From contig CANQGQ010000004.1 in assembly GCA_947623305.1 (NCBI GenBank), positions 62,001 to 126,000 on the forward strand: a DNA stretch of 64,000 bases. The letters are read 5' to 3'. The notes beneath the pieces are model-generated. The model ran no database searches, had not been told where the DNA came from, and saw nothing but the letters and a program-made list of their open reading frames with translations. The translations under genes and the position numbers were made by a program. The first letter of the stretch is position 1. Each line of letters begins with the position of its first letter. The DNA is from an uncultured Alistipes sp. GTDB lineage: Bacteria; Bacteroidota; Bacteroidia; Bacteroidales; Rikenellaceae. Below are positions 7,966 to 17,503 of the stretch, piece by piece.

Positions 7966-8934
7966 TCATTCGTCGTTGGAAACTCGGCGGAAAAACTCCT
8001 CACCGACCACGATGCGAATCGCCTTGGAAACGACCGAAAACTCGAGCGGCGTTTCGCCCAGCATTTCGCCATCGGCCTCGACCGATACTTCCGGAGAGGA
8101 TTCGATCCGGATTCGGCTACCCCGTTCCCTCAACACGTGTCGAATCCGGTAAATTCCGCCATTGAACAGATAACGAAGCCGGAACAAGATATGCCAGAAA
8201 TGCACGGGTCGAATCAACGTCAGGTCGAGCATTCCGTCATCGGCGACCGCTTCGGGCAATTGTTGGATGCCGCCACCATTGTACTTGCAGATACCGAGGG
8301 CGATCGACAGCAACAGATCATTATAAACCAGTCGATCATCGACCCACACCTTGATTCCAGTAGATTTATACCGAAAAAACGAACGGATCATGCACCACGT
8401 ATAGCGCCAACGGCTCGTACGTCCCTTTTTCTGCAGGTGGGTCAGTTTTCGAATGACGAACGCATCGAACCCGACGCCGGCGACATTGGCGATATAACGG
8501 CTTTGGCGGAAATGGGCCTCTTCGTACGAAACGACCCCCACGTCCTGCAAAAAGGAACGCTCCTCACGGATGGCCCGTATCGCTTCGTCATGTCGATCGG
8601 AGATGCCGAATGTCCGCACCCAGTCGTTTCCCGTACCGACCGCCACGACAGCCAACAGAACTTCGTCGGGACGCACCACCCGCTGAATGAACAATCCATT
8701 GACCACTTCGTGCAACGTACCGTCGCCGCCCACCACGATGATTTTCCGGTAACCCTTTTTCACCGCCGTAACCGTCAGTTCCGTAGCATGGAACTTATGC
8801 TCGGTGAAGACCGGTTCGCACACGATCTGCGCCTCCCGCAACAATTTGGATATTTGCGGAAAATCGTCCAACCCGCGGCCGCCTCCGGCCACGGGATTGA
8901 CGATGACGAACCATTTTTGCGCTGCGGATTCCAC
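7966..8934 (-). CDS. Diacylglycerol/lipid kinase family protein
   Basis: Soluble lipid kinase of the DagK/YegS/LCB5 class (322 residues) that phosphorylates diacylglycerol or a related lipid alcohol. The N-terminus has the nucleotide-binding motifs NPVAGGG near residue 13 and VVGGDGTLHEVVNG near residue 68. The C-terminus is the beta-sandwich part with EVSVEADGEML, which holds conserved Asp/Glu. It is the last gene of the leftward MFS-barrel-phoH-pepD operon, only 3 bp after pepD. The true lipid substrate is not known; sphingoid bases are an alternative because Bacteroidales make sphingolipids. Confidence 0.87.
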   Translation of the reverse strand: MESAAQKWFVIVNPVAGGGRGLDDFPQISKLLREAQIVCEPVFTEHKFHATELTVTAVKKGYRKIIVVGGDGTLHEVVNGLFIQRVVRPDEVLLAVVAVGTGNDWVRTFGISDRHDEAIRAIREERSFLQDVGVVSYEEAHFRQSRYIANVAGVGFDAFVIRKLTHLQKKGRTSRWRYTWCMIRSFFRYKSTGIKVWVDDRLVYNDLLLSIALGICKYNGGGIQQLPEAVADDGMLDLTLIRPVHFWHILFRLRYLFNGGIYRIRHVLRERGSRIRIESSPEVSVEADGEMLGETPLEFSVVSKAIRIVVGEEFFRRVSNDE

Positions 8935-8937
8935 CCG

Positions 8938-10404
8938 TTACCTCTTTTCGGGGATGTTACGCAGCGTGTGGACCAGGAAATCGTAGAACTTCGCAACCGA
9001 AGCGATTTCCACCTTCTCATCGGGCGAGTGCGGATAGGCGATCGTCGGCCCGAACGAGATCATATCGAGGTTCGGATAGGTCGCCCCGATGATTCCGCAC
9101 TCCAATCCGGCATGAATCGCCGTAACCTGCGGTTTCTTTCCGAAAAGCATTTCGTAGGATGCGACCATCGCATGAAGAATCGGCGAATTCATATCGGGAT
9201 TCCAGCCGTTGTAACTGCCCGTAAGCCGGACATCGGCCCCCGCCAATTCGAACACGGCAGCAATCGCCTCGCCCAACGCCTGTTTTTCGGAATTGACCGA
9301 GCTGCGCAGCAGACACTGCAACTTCACGGTCGTGCCATCGGAGACGACCCGCGCCAGATTGTTCGAAGTCTGCACCAACCCGGGCATCGCTATCGACATG
9401 CGCTGCACGCCGTCGGGACAAGCCACAACGGCCTTTATCAACTTCGCAGCCACCTCGCGGGCAATCATCTGCGCAGGCGCCTGACTCTTCTCTAAAGTAA
9501 TGGAAATATGATCCTCGATACCTGCAAATTCCGCTTCGACCGTCTTTTCATAAGCGGACAACTCCGCCGCAAAGGATTCGAACGCATCGGAATGAACTAA
9601 GACGACCGCTTCGGCCTCGCGCGGAATGGCATTGCGCAAACCGCCGCCGTCGACCGAACAGAGCAACACCTCGCGTGCGGCAGCCGCCTCATAAAGGAAT
9701 CGGAACAACAGTTTATTAGCATTGGCCCGCTGACAGACGATCTGAATCCCCGAATGACCGCCTTTCAATCCTTTGACCGTAATGCGGGCCGCCGTATAAC
9801 CGTCGGACGGAGCCGCTTCGGCGACATAATCGAACGTCAGATTGGCATCGAGCCCTCCGGCGCATCCCACATAGAGTTCCCCTTCGGTCTCAGAATCGAG
9901 ATTCAGTAAAATATCGCCATGCAGAAGCCCCGGCTTCAAGCCGAAAGCACCATCCATGCCCGTCTCCTCGGTCGCCGTAAAGAGCGCCTCCAACGGGCCG
10001 TGAACCAACGTATCGTCCTCCAGCACGGCCAAAATCGAAGCGACGCCGATGCCGTCGTCCGCCCCCAAGGTCGTACCGTCGGCCGTAACCCATTCGCCGT
10101 CGATGTAGGCGTCGATGGGGTCTTTCGTAAAGTCGAACTGCTTGTCGTTGTTCTTCTGGGGCACCATGTCGAGGTGCGCCTGCAGGATCACCCCTTTGCG
10201 GTGTTCCATTCCTTGCGATGCCGGTTTGCGGACATAAACGTTATGAGCCGCATCCTCCTTGCATTCCAGCCCTTTCGCACGGGCGAAATCGAGGATGTAT
10301 TCCCGAATCCGCTCCTCATGCGAAGAGGGTCGCGGAATGCGCAGAATCTCTGCGAAATGTTTCCAAACGAGCGCCGGTCGCAGCGCAATCAAATTCCTAT
10401 CCAT
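8938..10404 (-). CDS. pepD: Aminoacyl-histidine dipeptidase (PepD, M20C)
   Basis: Cytosolic zinc peptidase that hydrolyses Xaa-His and other dipeptides. The 488-residue protein shows the M20 metal site: LQAHLDMVPQ (His and Asp ligand), GADDGIG (bridging Asp region), TATEETGMDGAFG (catalytic Glu pair) and the late HAGLECG motif with a ligand. Length matches PepD. It lies 3 bp after the phoH stop and 3 bp before the lipid kinase gene, in one operon. Confidence 0.93.
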   Translation of the reverse strand: MDRNLIALRPALVWKHFAEILRIPRPSSHEERIREYILDFARAKGLECKEDAAHNVYVRKPASQGMEHRKGVILQAHLDMVPQKNNDKQFDFTKDPIDAYIDGEWVTADGTTLGADDGIGVASILAVLEDDTLVHGPLEALFTATEETGMDGAFGLKPGLLHGDILLNLDSETEGELYVGCAGGLDANLTFDYVAEAAPSDGYTAARITVKGLKGGHSGIQIVCQRANANKLLFRFLYEAAAAREVLLCSVDGGGLRNAIPREAEAVVLVHSDAFESFAAELSAYEKTVEAEFAGIEDHISITLEKSQAPAQMIAREVAAKLIKAVVACPDGVQRMSIAMPGLVQTSNNLARVVSDGTTVKLQCLLRSSVNSEKQALGEAIAAVFELAGADVRLTGSYNGWNPDMNSPILHAMVASYEMLFGKKPQVTAIHAGLECGIIGATYPNLDMISFGPTIAYPHSPDEKVEIASVAKFYDFLVHTLRNIPEKR

Positions 10405-10407
10405 AAG

Positions 10408-11407
10408 TCAATCGTATTTATTGTTGTCTGGTTCTTCCGATGCTCTCCCATCGGTTTTCGTATGTCGGTCGAATGCCTCGACGATCTGCTTCACCAACCG
10501 ATGACGCACGATGTCCCGCTTGTCGAACTCCACGATGCCGATGCCCTCCACGTCGCGCAGATACTCCATCGCCCGCACCAATCCGCTGTCGGTCTTCTTC
10601 GGCAGGTCGATCTGGGTTACGTCGCCCGTAACGATGAAACGGGCGTTGCGGCCCATGCGCGTCAGAAACATCTTGATCTGCGGCAGGGTCGTATTCTGCG
10701 CCTCATCCAGAATCACGAAGGCATTGTCTAACGTGCGACCGCGCATGTAGGCCAACGGAGCAATCTGCACCGTCCCCTCTTCCAGATATTTCATTAATTT
10801 GGCGGGAGGGATCATATCGTTGAGTGCGTCATAGAGCGGTTGCAGATAGGGATCGAGCTTTTCTTTCAAGTCGCCGGGCAGGAATCCCAACTTCTCACCC
10901 GCCTCGACCGCCGGACGGGTCAGAATGATCCGCCGGACCTGTCGTTCCTTCAGAGCCCGAACGGCCAAAGCGATGGCCGTATAGGTCTTTCCGGAACCGG
11001 CCGGCCCCACAGCGAAAAGCAAATCGTCCTTATCATAGAACTGCACCAGCCGCTGCTGATTGACCGTACGGGCCCGCACGACCGTCCCGTTGTTGCCGTA
11101 GACGATGACATCCTGTTCGGAACCGATTTCGGGCCCATCCGTACTCCGGCCCGCAAAACTCTGGTCGATCACCTCGGACGAGATGTGCCCGTATTTGAGG
11201 TAATACGCCACCAAACCCTCCATGCGCCTCGCGAAACGCTCCGTCTCCGCTTCGGAGCCCGACACACGGAGCGATGAGCCGCGCGCCACGACCTTCAACT
11301 GCGGATGCAACGCTTCGATCCGCTCCAAATAGGCGTTCCGTGGCCCGTAAAGCTCCCGTGGGTCGACCCCCCTCCAACAAGATTTCACGCCGAACCGTTT
11401 CAGCCAT
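10408..11407 (-). CDS. phoH: PhoH-like ATPase with apparent frameshift near the start
   Basis: PhoH-family NTPase, linked in bacteria to RNA metabolism and ribosome maturation. The body is intact: Walker A GPAGSGKTYTA, DEAQNTT Walker B, TGDVTQIDLP. The expected N-terminus (MAETVRREILLEG then VDPRELYGPRNAYLERI) is split over two frames at a run of six G on the coding strand (11367-11372). Five G would join them. Without a correction, translation could still begin at GTG 11388 and lose only about 13 normal residues. The gene sits 5 bp after the barrel gene. Sequencing error, a real mutation and slippage cannot be told apart here. Confidence 0.85.
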
Positions 11408-11412
11408 ACGCC

Positions 11413-12018
11413 TCAAAAGATATAACCGATACTGAGCGCCACGTTGTAGGTACGCAGCTTATCCAGTTCGCTCCCATCGGGCAGTACGACATCGTGCTTG
11501 CTCCGAAACTGCCCGTTATAACGCAGATCGACCAACAGATGGCGCATCACCACGACACCGGCACCGATCGTATAGGACATGGTCGGACGGATCCGTCCGA
11601 AATCCAAGAGGTCGCCGCCCGATTTCCGTTTGCAATCGTTCATCACCGTAAAGACCGGCCCGGCATAAATCCGGACAGGATGCAACAGCCGCAACGAAGC
11701 CAGCACGGGCACGTCGATGGAATTGGAACGCAGATTGAGCGACTCTCCGTCGGCCGTGCGAATGCGCAACCCTTGCCGCACATAGAGAATCTGCGGCTCG
11801 ACCGCCATGACACCCACCTTGACTGCTGTCATGATACCGAGATGCCAACCCAGTTTGTTTTTGATCGAACTGTAATCATCCGAAGTCGAATAATCGGGGA
11901 CATTGACCCCGCCGAGCACACCCCATTCCACCCGTGTGCGAGGGAACTGCGCCAAAGCCGGCAAACCGGCCAGCACGCATAACAAAAGAACGATCGTCTT
12001 ACGCATATCCATTTTCAT
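11413..12018 (-). CDS. PorT-like outer-membrane beta-barrel protein
   Basis: A 201-residue exported protein with a signal peptide (TIVLLLCVLAGLPALAQ), then alternating-residue strands typical of the small eight-stranded barrels annotated PorT or outer-membrane beta-barrel. It starts GVLGGVN and ends with an aromatic residue (SIGYIF), as required for barrel insertion. Its ATG overlaps the stop of the MFS gene (ATGA), implying coupling. Function unknown; the pairing with a transporter may be only operonic. Confidence 0.8.
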   Translation of the reverse strand: MKMDMRKTIVLLLCVLAGLPALAQFPRTRVEWGVLGGVNVPDYSTSDDYSSIKNKLGWHLGIMTAVKVGVMAVEPQILYVRQGLRIRTADGESLNLRSNSIDVPVLASLRLLHPVRIYAGPVFTVMNDCKRKSGGDLLDFGRIRPTMSYTIGAGVVVMRHLLVDLRYNGQFRSKHDVVLPDGSELDKLRTYNVALSIGYIF

Positions 12019-13178
12019 TGTTTTTCAGATTCGTTTCGATTCAGACGTCCGGCGGCCCAGCCCATGTAAGCCACGCAGGCCAACGGGAAAACGATACCGA
12101 CATGGGGATTGTCCGTCCAAGCGATCAATGCCCCGCAAATCGGGCCGGACAACACACCGGCCGAAATCGCCATAATCATCAATCCGGCCACCTCGTTCGA
12201 TCGGTCTGCGGCCGCTTTGGTCGCCACGGCATAAAAGGTGGCGAATACGCAGGACATGGCGAAACCGAGCAGTCCCGTAATCGCATAGATCGCAATCCGG
12301 TCGCGAACGAGCAACAGCCCGAGGCACAACAACAAAGCCGCCCCCATATTGAGGCACAGATATTTCACATCGGAATAACGGATCAACAGCCATGCACCGA
12401 CCAGCGTTCCGACGATCCGGCAAGCATAGAAACCCGTAGAGGTCAGCATGGACATCGGGCTGTCGATCAACCGTACGGCCACGAAGTTGATTCCTATATC
12501 GGCCGCAATGAAGCACGCCACGCCCCCGACGCAAAGCAACACCGTCCGATTCCGCAACAGCCGGAAACAATCGGCGAATCCGACCGCGCGCATCCGAACG
12601 GCCGGTTCGGGCACGGAGGTCGCTTGCAGCCAGATGCCGCCGACTACGGTCAACAGCGCGTAAAGCAGCAACAGACCCCTCCACGAATCCATCCAGGCGG
12701 AAAAGAGCGCCACGAGCGGAGCCACGAGCAACAAAGAGAGATTACGGAAAATTTGTCCGACAGTCAGAAAACCGGTCATCCGTTCGACCGGCACGATGGT
12801 CGCCAGCAAAGGGTTGACAGCCACCTGCACGATGGTATTGCCGATCCCCAACAATCCGAATCCCGCGAAATAGTAGCCGAGCGAGCACCCCTCGCCGGCG
12901 GCGAACGGCAACAACAGACCGACGAACGTAAAGGCATAACCGATCAACGCCGTACGCTTGCGCCCGCAACGGTTCATCCAGGCAGCGACCGGTACCGAAA
13001 GGAACAGGAACCAGAAAAAGACCATCGCAGGCAGAAAATCCACTGCCCGCCGGCTTTCGGGCGGGAACTCTGCCGCGATACGGCTCGTTACGGGCGCCAC
13101 CATATCGCAGAATCCCATGATGAAAAAGCCCGCCAACACGGGCATCAACAAACGGGCATCAATTTTCCTAACGTTCAT
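12015..13178 (-). CDS. MFS transporter
   Basis: Twelve-helix inner-membrane transporter of the major facilitator superfamily, similar in layout to the FucP/sugar:H+ branch (GFFIMGFCDMVAPVTSRIA; AWMNRCGRKRTALIGYAF as loop 2-3). A frame opens at 13211, but that codon lies within the -7 box (13208-13215), so the ATG at 13178 (MNVRKIDARLLMP) is the better start and gives a leader near 25 nt. First gene of the leftward operon with the barrel, phoH, pepD and lipid kinase. Substrate not predictable. Confidence 0.87.
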   Translation of the reverse strand: MNVRKIDARLLMPVLAGFFIMGFCDMVAPVTSRIAAEFPPESRRAVDFLPAMVFFWFLFLSVPVAAWMNRCGRKRTALIGYAFTFVGLLLPFAAGEGCSLGYYFAGFGLLGIGNTIVQVAVNPLLATIVPVERMTGFLTVGQIFRNLSLLLVAPLVALFSAWMDSWRGLLLLYALLTVVGGIWLQATSVPEPAVRMRAVGFADCFRLLRNRTVLLCVGGVACFIAADIGINFVAVRLIDSPMSMLTSTGFYACRIVGTLVGAWLLIRYSDVKYLCLNMGAALLLCLGLLLVRDRIAIYAITGLLGFAMSCVFATFYAVATKAAADRSNEVAGLMIMAISAGVLSGPICGALIAWTDNPHVGIVFPLACVAYMGWAAGRLNRNESEKQ

Positions 13179-13207
13179 TTTTTTGTCCGACGCGTCTATT
13201 CGGATTT

Positions 13208-13215
13208 TCAAAGAT
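13208..13215 (-). promoter_or_regulatory. -7 box of the MFS operon
   Basis: TATCTTTG on the minus strand, an exact TAnnTTTG. It excludes the upstream start at 13211. Confidence 0.65.
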
Positions 13216-13258
13216 ACATATATTTAGCAAAACTCGATTCGATTTCCGAATTTTTTCC

Positions 13259-13266
13259 TACATTTG
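13259..13266 (+). promoter_or_regulatory. -7 box of the antiporter gene
   Basis: TACATTTG fits TAnnTTTG and ends only 7 bp before the antiporter ATG, so the predicted leader is a few nucleotides at most. Confidence 0.55.
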
Positions 13267-13273
13267 TCCGTCC

Positions 13274-15406
13274 ATGTTACCGCTCGCCGCACATATCGCG
13301 CTGCCGCTCGAAGACCCGATTCTGAAGTTTCTGCTTATCCTCGTCATCATCCTCGCGGCGCCGCTGCTGCTCAACAAGCTCAAGATACCCTACTTGCTGG
13401 GATTGATCATCGCCGGCGCTGTCATCGGGCCTCACGGGTTCAATCTCGTGCTGCGCGACAGCAGCATCATTCTGTCGGGTACGGCCGGTTTGCTTTACAT
13501 CATGTTCACTTCCGGTCTGGAACTCGACATGACCGATTTCCGCAAAAACAGTTGGCGCAGTCTGCTCTTCGGATGCTACACCTTCAGCGTTCCACTGCTT
13601 TTCGGCATCTTAGCCGGCCGTTATCTGTTGGGATTCGGACTTTACTCCTCGATTCTGCTGGCCGGTCTGTTCGCATCGCAAACTCTGATCGCCTACCCCA
13701 TCGTCAGCAAACTCGGCATCACGCGCGATCGGGCCGTAAACATCGCCGTGGGCGGCACGGTCATCACCGACACGCTGGCACTGCTGTTGTTGACGGTCAT
13801 CGTCGGCATGGCCACGGGCAGCATGGACGACTTCTTCTGGTACCGGCTCACGGCTTCGATCATCGCCTGCATCGCCGTGATTCTGTTGCTGTTTCCCTAC
13901 CTCGCCCGCTGGTTCTTCAAACGGTGCAGCGACAACGTCGCACAATACATTTTCGTGCTCATCATGGTCTTTCTGGGAGCCTGTCTGGCCCGATTCGCCG
14001 GACTGGAGCCCATCATCGGCGCGTTTCTCGCCGGACTGGCGCTCAACCGGTTGATTCCGCGCACTTCGCCGTTGATGAACCGCATCGGGTTCGTCGGGAA
14101 CGCCATCTTCATTCCGTTTTTTCTGATCGGCGTCGGCATGCTCATCGACTATCGGGCCTTTTTCAGCGACTGGCAGAGCCTCAAAGTCGCGGCCGTCATG
14201 ATCGTGCTCGTAACGCTGGCGAAATACCTCGCCGCCTACCTTACGCAGAAATCGTTCCGCCTCTCGGCCGACCAACGGACGTTGCTTTTCGGATTGAGTT
14301 CGGCCCACGTCGCCGCAACGCTGGCCGCCGTGATGGTCGGCTACAACGTCATTCTGGGCCATACGCCCGCCGGCGAGCCCATCCGCCTGCTGAACGAAAG
14401 CGTATTGAACGGCACGATTCTGATGATTTTGGCCACCTGCACCGTATCGACCTTCGCGACGCAGCGCGGCGCCCACAACATCGCTGCGAAAGGGGAGCAA
14501 TCGCATCCGGAACCGATGGGCACGGGCGAACACGTGCTGGTGCCCGTCTCCCACGCCGAAGACATCGACGAATTGGTCGGCTTGGGCATCGCCGTAACGA
14601 AACAGAAACACCGCAGCCTCTATGCGTTGAACGCCATCGACAATCGGATCGACGATCCCGAAGTGCAGAAACGGTCGCAAAAACTGCTCGACCAAGCCGT
14701 CTCGGCTGCCGCCGCGGCCAACATCCACATGCACAGCCTGCAACGTTACGATGTGAATATCGTCAACGCGATCGTCAGCATCGTGCGCGAACGCAACATC
14801 ACCGATTTGGTATTGGGCATGCACCGCGAGGCGAATGCACCGGCCAGCGGTCTCTCGGACGACGGCGGATTATTGGGGACGGGCGGGATGCTCAACAGCG
14901 GGAACTTCTCGGTTCTGGGAAAAACGATTCCGGACGTATTGGCGCACTGCAACGTAACGACGTTCATTTACAGAGCCATGCAGCCGCTGCCGACGGTTCG
15001 GCGACACGTCGTTCTCGTTCCGCGCAAAGCCGAATTGGAGGCCGGATTCCAAACGTGGGTGTTGCGCATCCGCCACTTGGCGCACGATACGGGAGCAAAA
15101 CTCGTTTTCCACGCCATCGAACCGACCATCGACCAACTTCGCAAAAAACGTTGCCGCAACGATATCGCTTCCTACGTCGTGCATCCGGCCGAGGAAAGCT
15201 GGGACAAACTGCTGCCCCGTCTATTGGAAGAACTCCGCGACGACGATTGCTTGTGGATCGTCATGAGCCGTCGCGACCGCATCTCCTATCAGCCCGGCAT
15301 GGGCCGCGTACCAAGCTACATCGAAGAACGCCTCATTCACAACAACTTCATACTCGTCTATCCAGTGCAAGCGGGCGGCAATGAAGAGAAAATGTATTTG
15401 GCATAA
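13274..15406 (+). CDS. CPA2-type cation:proton antiporter with C-terminal UspA-like domains
   Basis: Inner-membrane Na+ or K+/H+ antiporter of the monovalent cation:proton antiporter-2 family (710 residues). Residues about 15-390 form the transporter with many helices (KIPYLLGLIIAGAVIGPHGFN; LEPIIGAFLAGLALNRL; SAHVAATLAAVMVGY). Residues about 415-700 form a cytosolic pair of universal-stress-like domains (HVLVPVSHAEDIDELV; RRHVVLVPRKAEL), probably nucleotide-sensing regulators. The ATG at 13274 gives a proper N-terminus yet lies almost on the predicted transcription start. Ion specificity is unknown. Confidence 0.9.
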   Translation: MLPLAAHIALPLEDPILKFLLILVIILAAPLLLNKLKIPYLLGLIIAGAVIGPHGFNLVLRDSSIILSGTAGLLYIMFTSGLELDMTDFRKNSWRSLLFGCYTFSVPLLFGILAGRYLLGFGLYSSILLAGLFASQTLIAYPIVSKLGITRDRAVNIAVGGTVITDTLALLLLTVIVGMATGSMDDFFWYRLTASIIACIAVILLLFPYLARWFFKRCSDNVAQYIFVLIMVFLGACLARFAGLEPIIGAFLAGLALNRLIPRTSPLMNRIGFVGNAIFIPFFLIGVGMLIDYRAFFSDWQSLKVAAVMIVLVTLAKYLAAYLTQKSFRLSADQRTLLFGLSSAHVAATLAAVMVGYNVILGHTPAGEPIRLLNESVLNGTILMILATCTVSTFATQRGAHNIAAKGEQSHPEPMGTGEHVLVPVSHAEDIDELVGLGIAVTKQKHRSLYALNAIDNRIDDPEVQKRSQKLLDQAVSAAAAANIHMHSLQRYDVNIVNAIVSIVRERNITDLVLGMHREANAPASGLSDDGGLLGTGGMLNSGNFSVLGKTIPDVLAHCNVTTFIYRAMQPLPTVRRHVVLVPRKAELEAGFQTWVLRIRHLAHDTGAKLVFHAIEPTIDQLRKKRCRNDIASYVVHPAEESWDKLLPRLLEELRDDDCLWIVMSRRDRISYQPGMGRVPSYIEERLIHNNFILVYPVQAGGNEEKMYLA

Positions 15407-15423
15407 CTTTTCCCGCTGATTTT

Positions 15424-15456
15424 TTTGGAGGGGGGGGGTGTTTTTACCTACCTTTG
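15424..15456 (+). promoter_or_regulatory. Promoter with a G9 tract in its spacer
   Basis: TTTG at 15424-15427 and TACCTTTG at 15449-15456 are separated by 21 bp, and the spacer holds nine consecutive G (15430-15438). Changing the tract length would change the -33/-7 spacing, as in slippage-controlled promoters. Confidence 0.6.
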
Positions 15457-15478
15457 AACAAAACCAATCTTATTCCCT

Positions 15479-16057
15479 ATGAAAAAGTTCCTGTTTCTCA
15501 CCCTCTTCACAACCTTGTTCAGTGGCCTCATCGCCCAAGAATCCACTGCAAAATTCGACGTCGGCAACCCGATTCGCTTCGGCAAAGAGAAGTTCCACCT
15601 CGGCTGGAGTTCTCATCCCGCCGAAAATTATTACATACAAGAATACTTCCCCAAAGGCGAACAACCCGAAAGCTACCGACAGATGTACACATTGAGCCTC
15701 CATTTCGGCGACCGAACCCCTTCCGAAGCCGTCGAGGCCAAAATCGCCGAGCTCAACGCCCGCCGCAAGAACGGCGATGCACTCTGCCGCTATGCGGTTT
15801 ACGAAAACGACGACGAACGAATGCTCGATTTTCTGGTAAGCGCCGGAGAAAACGGGACACTTTCGGTCGTGGAATGGGACATTCACCGTTACCGGCAGAT
15901 CGAAATCGACGGACGCCCCGCCCTGCTGTTGATGTTTTACTCGCACCGCGCCTATGGAGACGACATCCTGCCATTCCTCAAAAAGCTGCCGGAAAAGCGC
16001 ACCGAGCGGCTCGAAGAGCTGGGGCGTCAGGTTTTGCCGCTTCCTGTGCTGAAATAA
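15479..16057 (+). CDS. Unknown secreted protein
   Basis: A 192-residue protein with a clear signal peptide (MKKFLFLTLFTTLFSGLIAQ) and a mixed alpha/beta mature part without Cys in a lipobox, so probably periplasmic. I recognise no family. It stands alone behind the G9-tract promoter and is followed by the der promoter. If the tract is variable, expression of this protein would switch. Confidence 0.75.
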   Translation: MKKFLFLTLFTTLFSGLIAQESTAKFDVGNPIRFGKEKFHLGWSSHPAENYYIQEYFPKGEQPESYRQMYTLSLHFGDRTPSEAVEAKIAELNARRKNGDALCRYAVYENDDERMLDFLVSAGENGTLSVVEWDIHRYRQIEIDGRPALLLMFYSHRAYGDDILPFLKKLPEKRTERLEELGRQVLPLPVLK

Positions 16058-16154
16058 CAGGCTCCCCGATTTCGTCCGACTGTTTCGGATGGGCCCGGAA
16101 GATCGTACATTCGGTAAAATCGCGAACAAGTTTGCTTTTGCGACCGGTGTGCAT

Positions 16155-16162
16155 TATCTTTG
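16155..16162 (+). promoter_or_regulatory. -7 box of der
   Basis: TATCTTTG, leader about 31 nt to the der ATG. Confidence 0.6.
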
Positions 16163-16196
16163 TAACCGAAAAACAGCAGGATAAACAATTACGGAC

Positions 16197-17501
16197 ATGA
16201 GCCTCGTAGCTATCGTCGGACGCCCCAATGTGGGCAAATCGACCCTTTTCAACCGCTTGGTCGGCGAGCGCAAAGCCATCGTCGACGCGACGGCCGGCAC
16301 GACGCGCGATCGCCATTACGGCAAGACCGACTGGAACGGCCGCGAATTTTCGGTCATCGACACGGGCGGCTATACCGTCAACTCGGACGATATGTTCGAA
16401 GACGAAATCCGCCGCCAGGTGCTGCTGGCCATCGACGAAGCCGATGTCATTCTTTTCGTGGTCGAAGTATCGACCGGCATCACCGACCTCGATGCGTTGA
16501 TGGCCGACATCCTGCGACGCACGTCGAAAAAAGTGCTGTTGATCTGCAACAAGGTCGACAACAACGACCAGATTTACTCCTCGCACGAATTTTACTCGCT
16601 CGGGTTGGGCGATCCCTATTGCATCTCCTCGATGACGGGCAGCGGCACGGGCGACATGATGGATGCCATCCTCGCGGCGCTTCCGGCCGAGACGAAAGCC
16701 GAGGAGGAAGACGACCTGCCCCGCATCACCATCGTCGGACGTCCGAACGTGGGCAAATCGTCGTTGACCAACGCCCTGTTAGGCGAAGAACGCAACATCG
16801 TTACCGCCGTAGCCGGCACGACCCGCGACTCGATCCACACGCGCTACAACAAGTTCGGCATGGACTTCTATTTGGTCGATACGGCCGGTATGCGCAAGAA
16901 GGGCAAGACGATGGAGGATTTGGAGTTTTATTCGGTGATGCGCTCCATTCGGGCCATCGAGAACTCCGACGTATGCATTCTGATGCTCGACGCCCAGCAG
17001 GGGTTGGAGACCCAAGACCTGAACATCCACAATCTGATCGTCCGCAACCGCAAGGGATGCGTCATCGTGGTCAACAAATGGGACCTGATCGAAAAGGGCG
17101 CCAACACGATGAAAGCGTGGACGGAGGCATTGAAAAAACGGTTGGCGCCGTTCAACGACATTCCGATCATCTTCACGTCGGTACTGACCAAACAGCGCAT
17201 CCTCGACGTGCTGCAAACGGCCTTGCGCGTTCACCAGTCGCGCAAACGCCGCATCGCCACGTCGGAACTGAACGATTTCCTGCTGCCGCTCATCGAGAAC
17301 TACCCGCCCCCCTCGACGAAAGGTAAATACATCAAAATCAAATATGTAACGCAATTGCCGACCCCGACGCCGCAATTCGCGTTCTTCGTCAATCTGCCGC
17401 AATACATCAAGGAGCCCTATCGTCGCTTTTTGGAAAACAATCTCCGCGACCATTGGGATTTCTCGGGCGTGCCGATCCAAATCTATTTCAGACAAAAATA
17501 G
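16197..17501 (+). CDS. der: Ribosome biogenesis GTPase Der
   Basis: Essential tandem-GTPase (EngA) needed for 50S assembly. Two G domains are visible, each with GRPNVGKS (residues about 8 and 180), DTGG/DTAG G3 motifs and NKVD/NKWD G4 motifs, followed by a KH-like C-terminal domain that ends near FRQK. 434 residues, normal length. trmN6 starts 2 bp after the stop. Confidence 0.97.
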   Translation: MSLVAIVGRPNVGKSTLFNRLVGERKAIVDATAGTTRDRHYGKTDWNGREFSVIDTGGYTVNSDDMFEDEIRRQVLLAIDEADVILFVVEVSTGITDLDALMADILRRTSKKVLLICNKVDNNDQIYSSHEFYSLGLGDPYCISSMTGSGTGDMMDAILAALPAETKAEEEDDLPRITIVGRPNVGKSSLTNALLGEERNIVTAVAGTTRDSIHTRYNKFGMDFYLVDTAGMRKKGKTMEDLEFYSVMRSIRAIENSDVCILMLDAQQGLETQDLNIHNLIVRNRKGCVIVVNKWDLIEKGANTMKAWTEALKKRLAPFNDIPIIFTSVLTKQRILDVLQTALRVHQSRKRRIATSELNDFLLPLIENYPPPSTKGKYIKIKYVTQLPTPTPQFAFFVNLPQYIKEPYRRFLENNLRDHWDFSGVPIQIYFRQK

Positions 17502-17503
17502 CG

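Noticed and set aside
13264..15384. A 706-residue open frame overlapping the antiporter
   Set aside because: Shifted frame of a clear membrane transporter. The translation is rich in Arg, His and Pro and shows no domain; high GC3 leaves alternative frames open.
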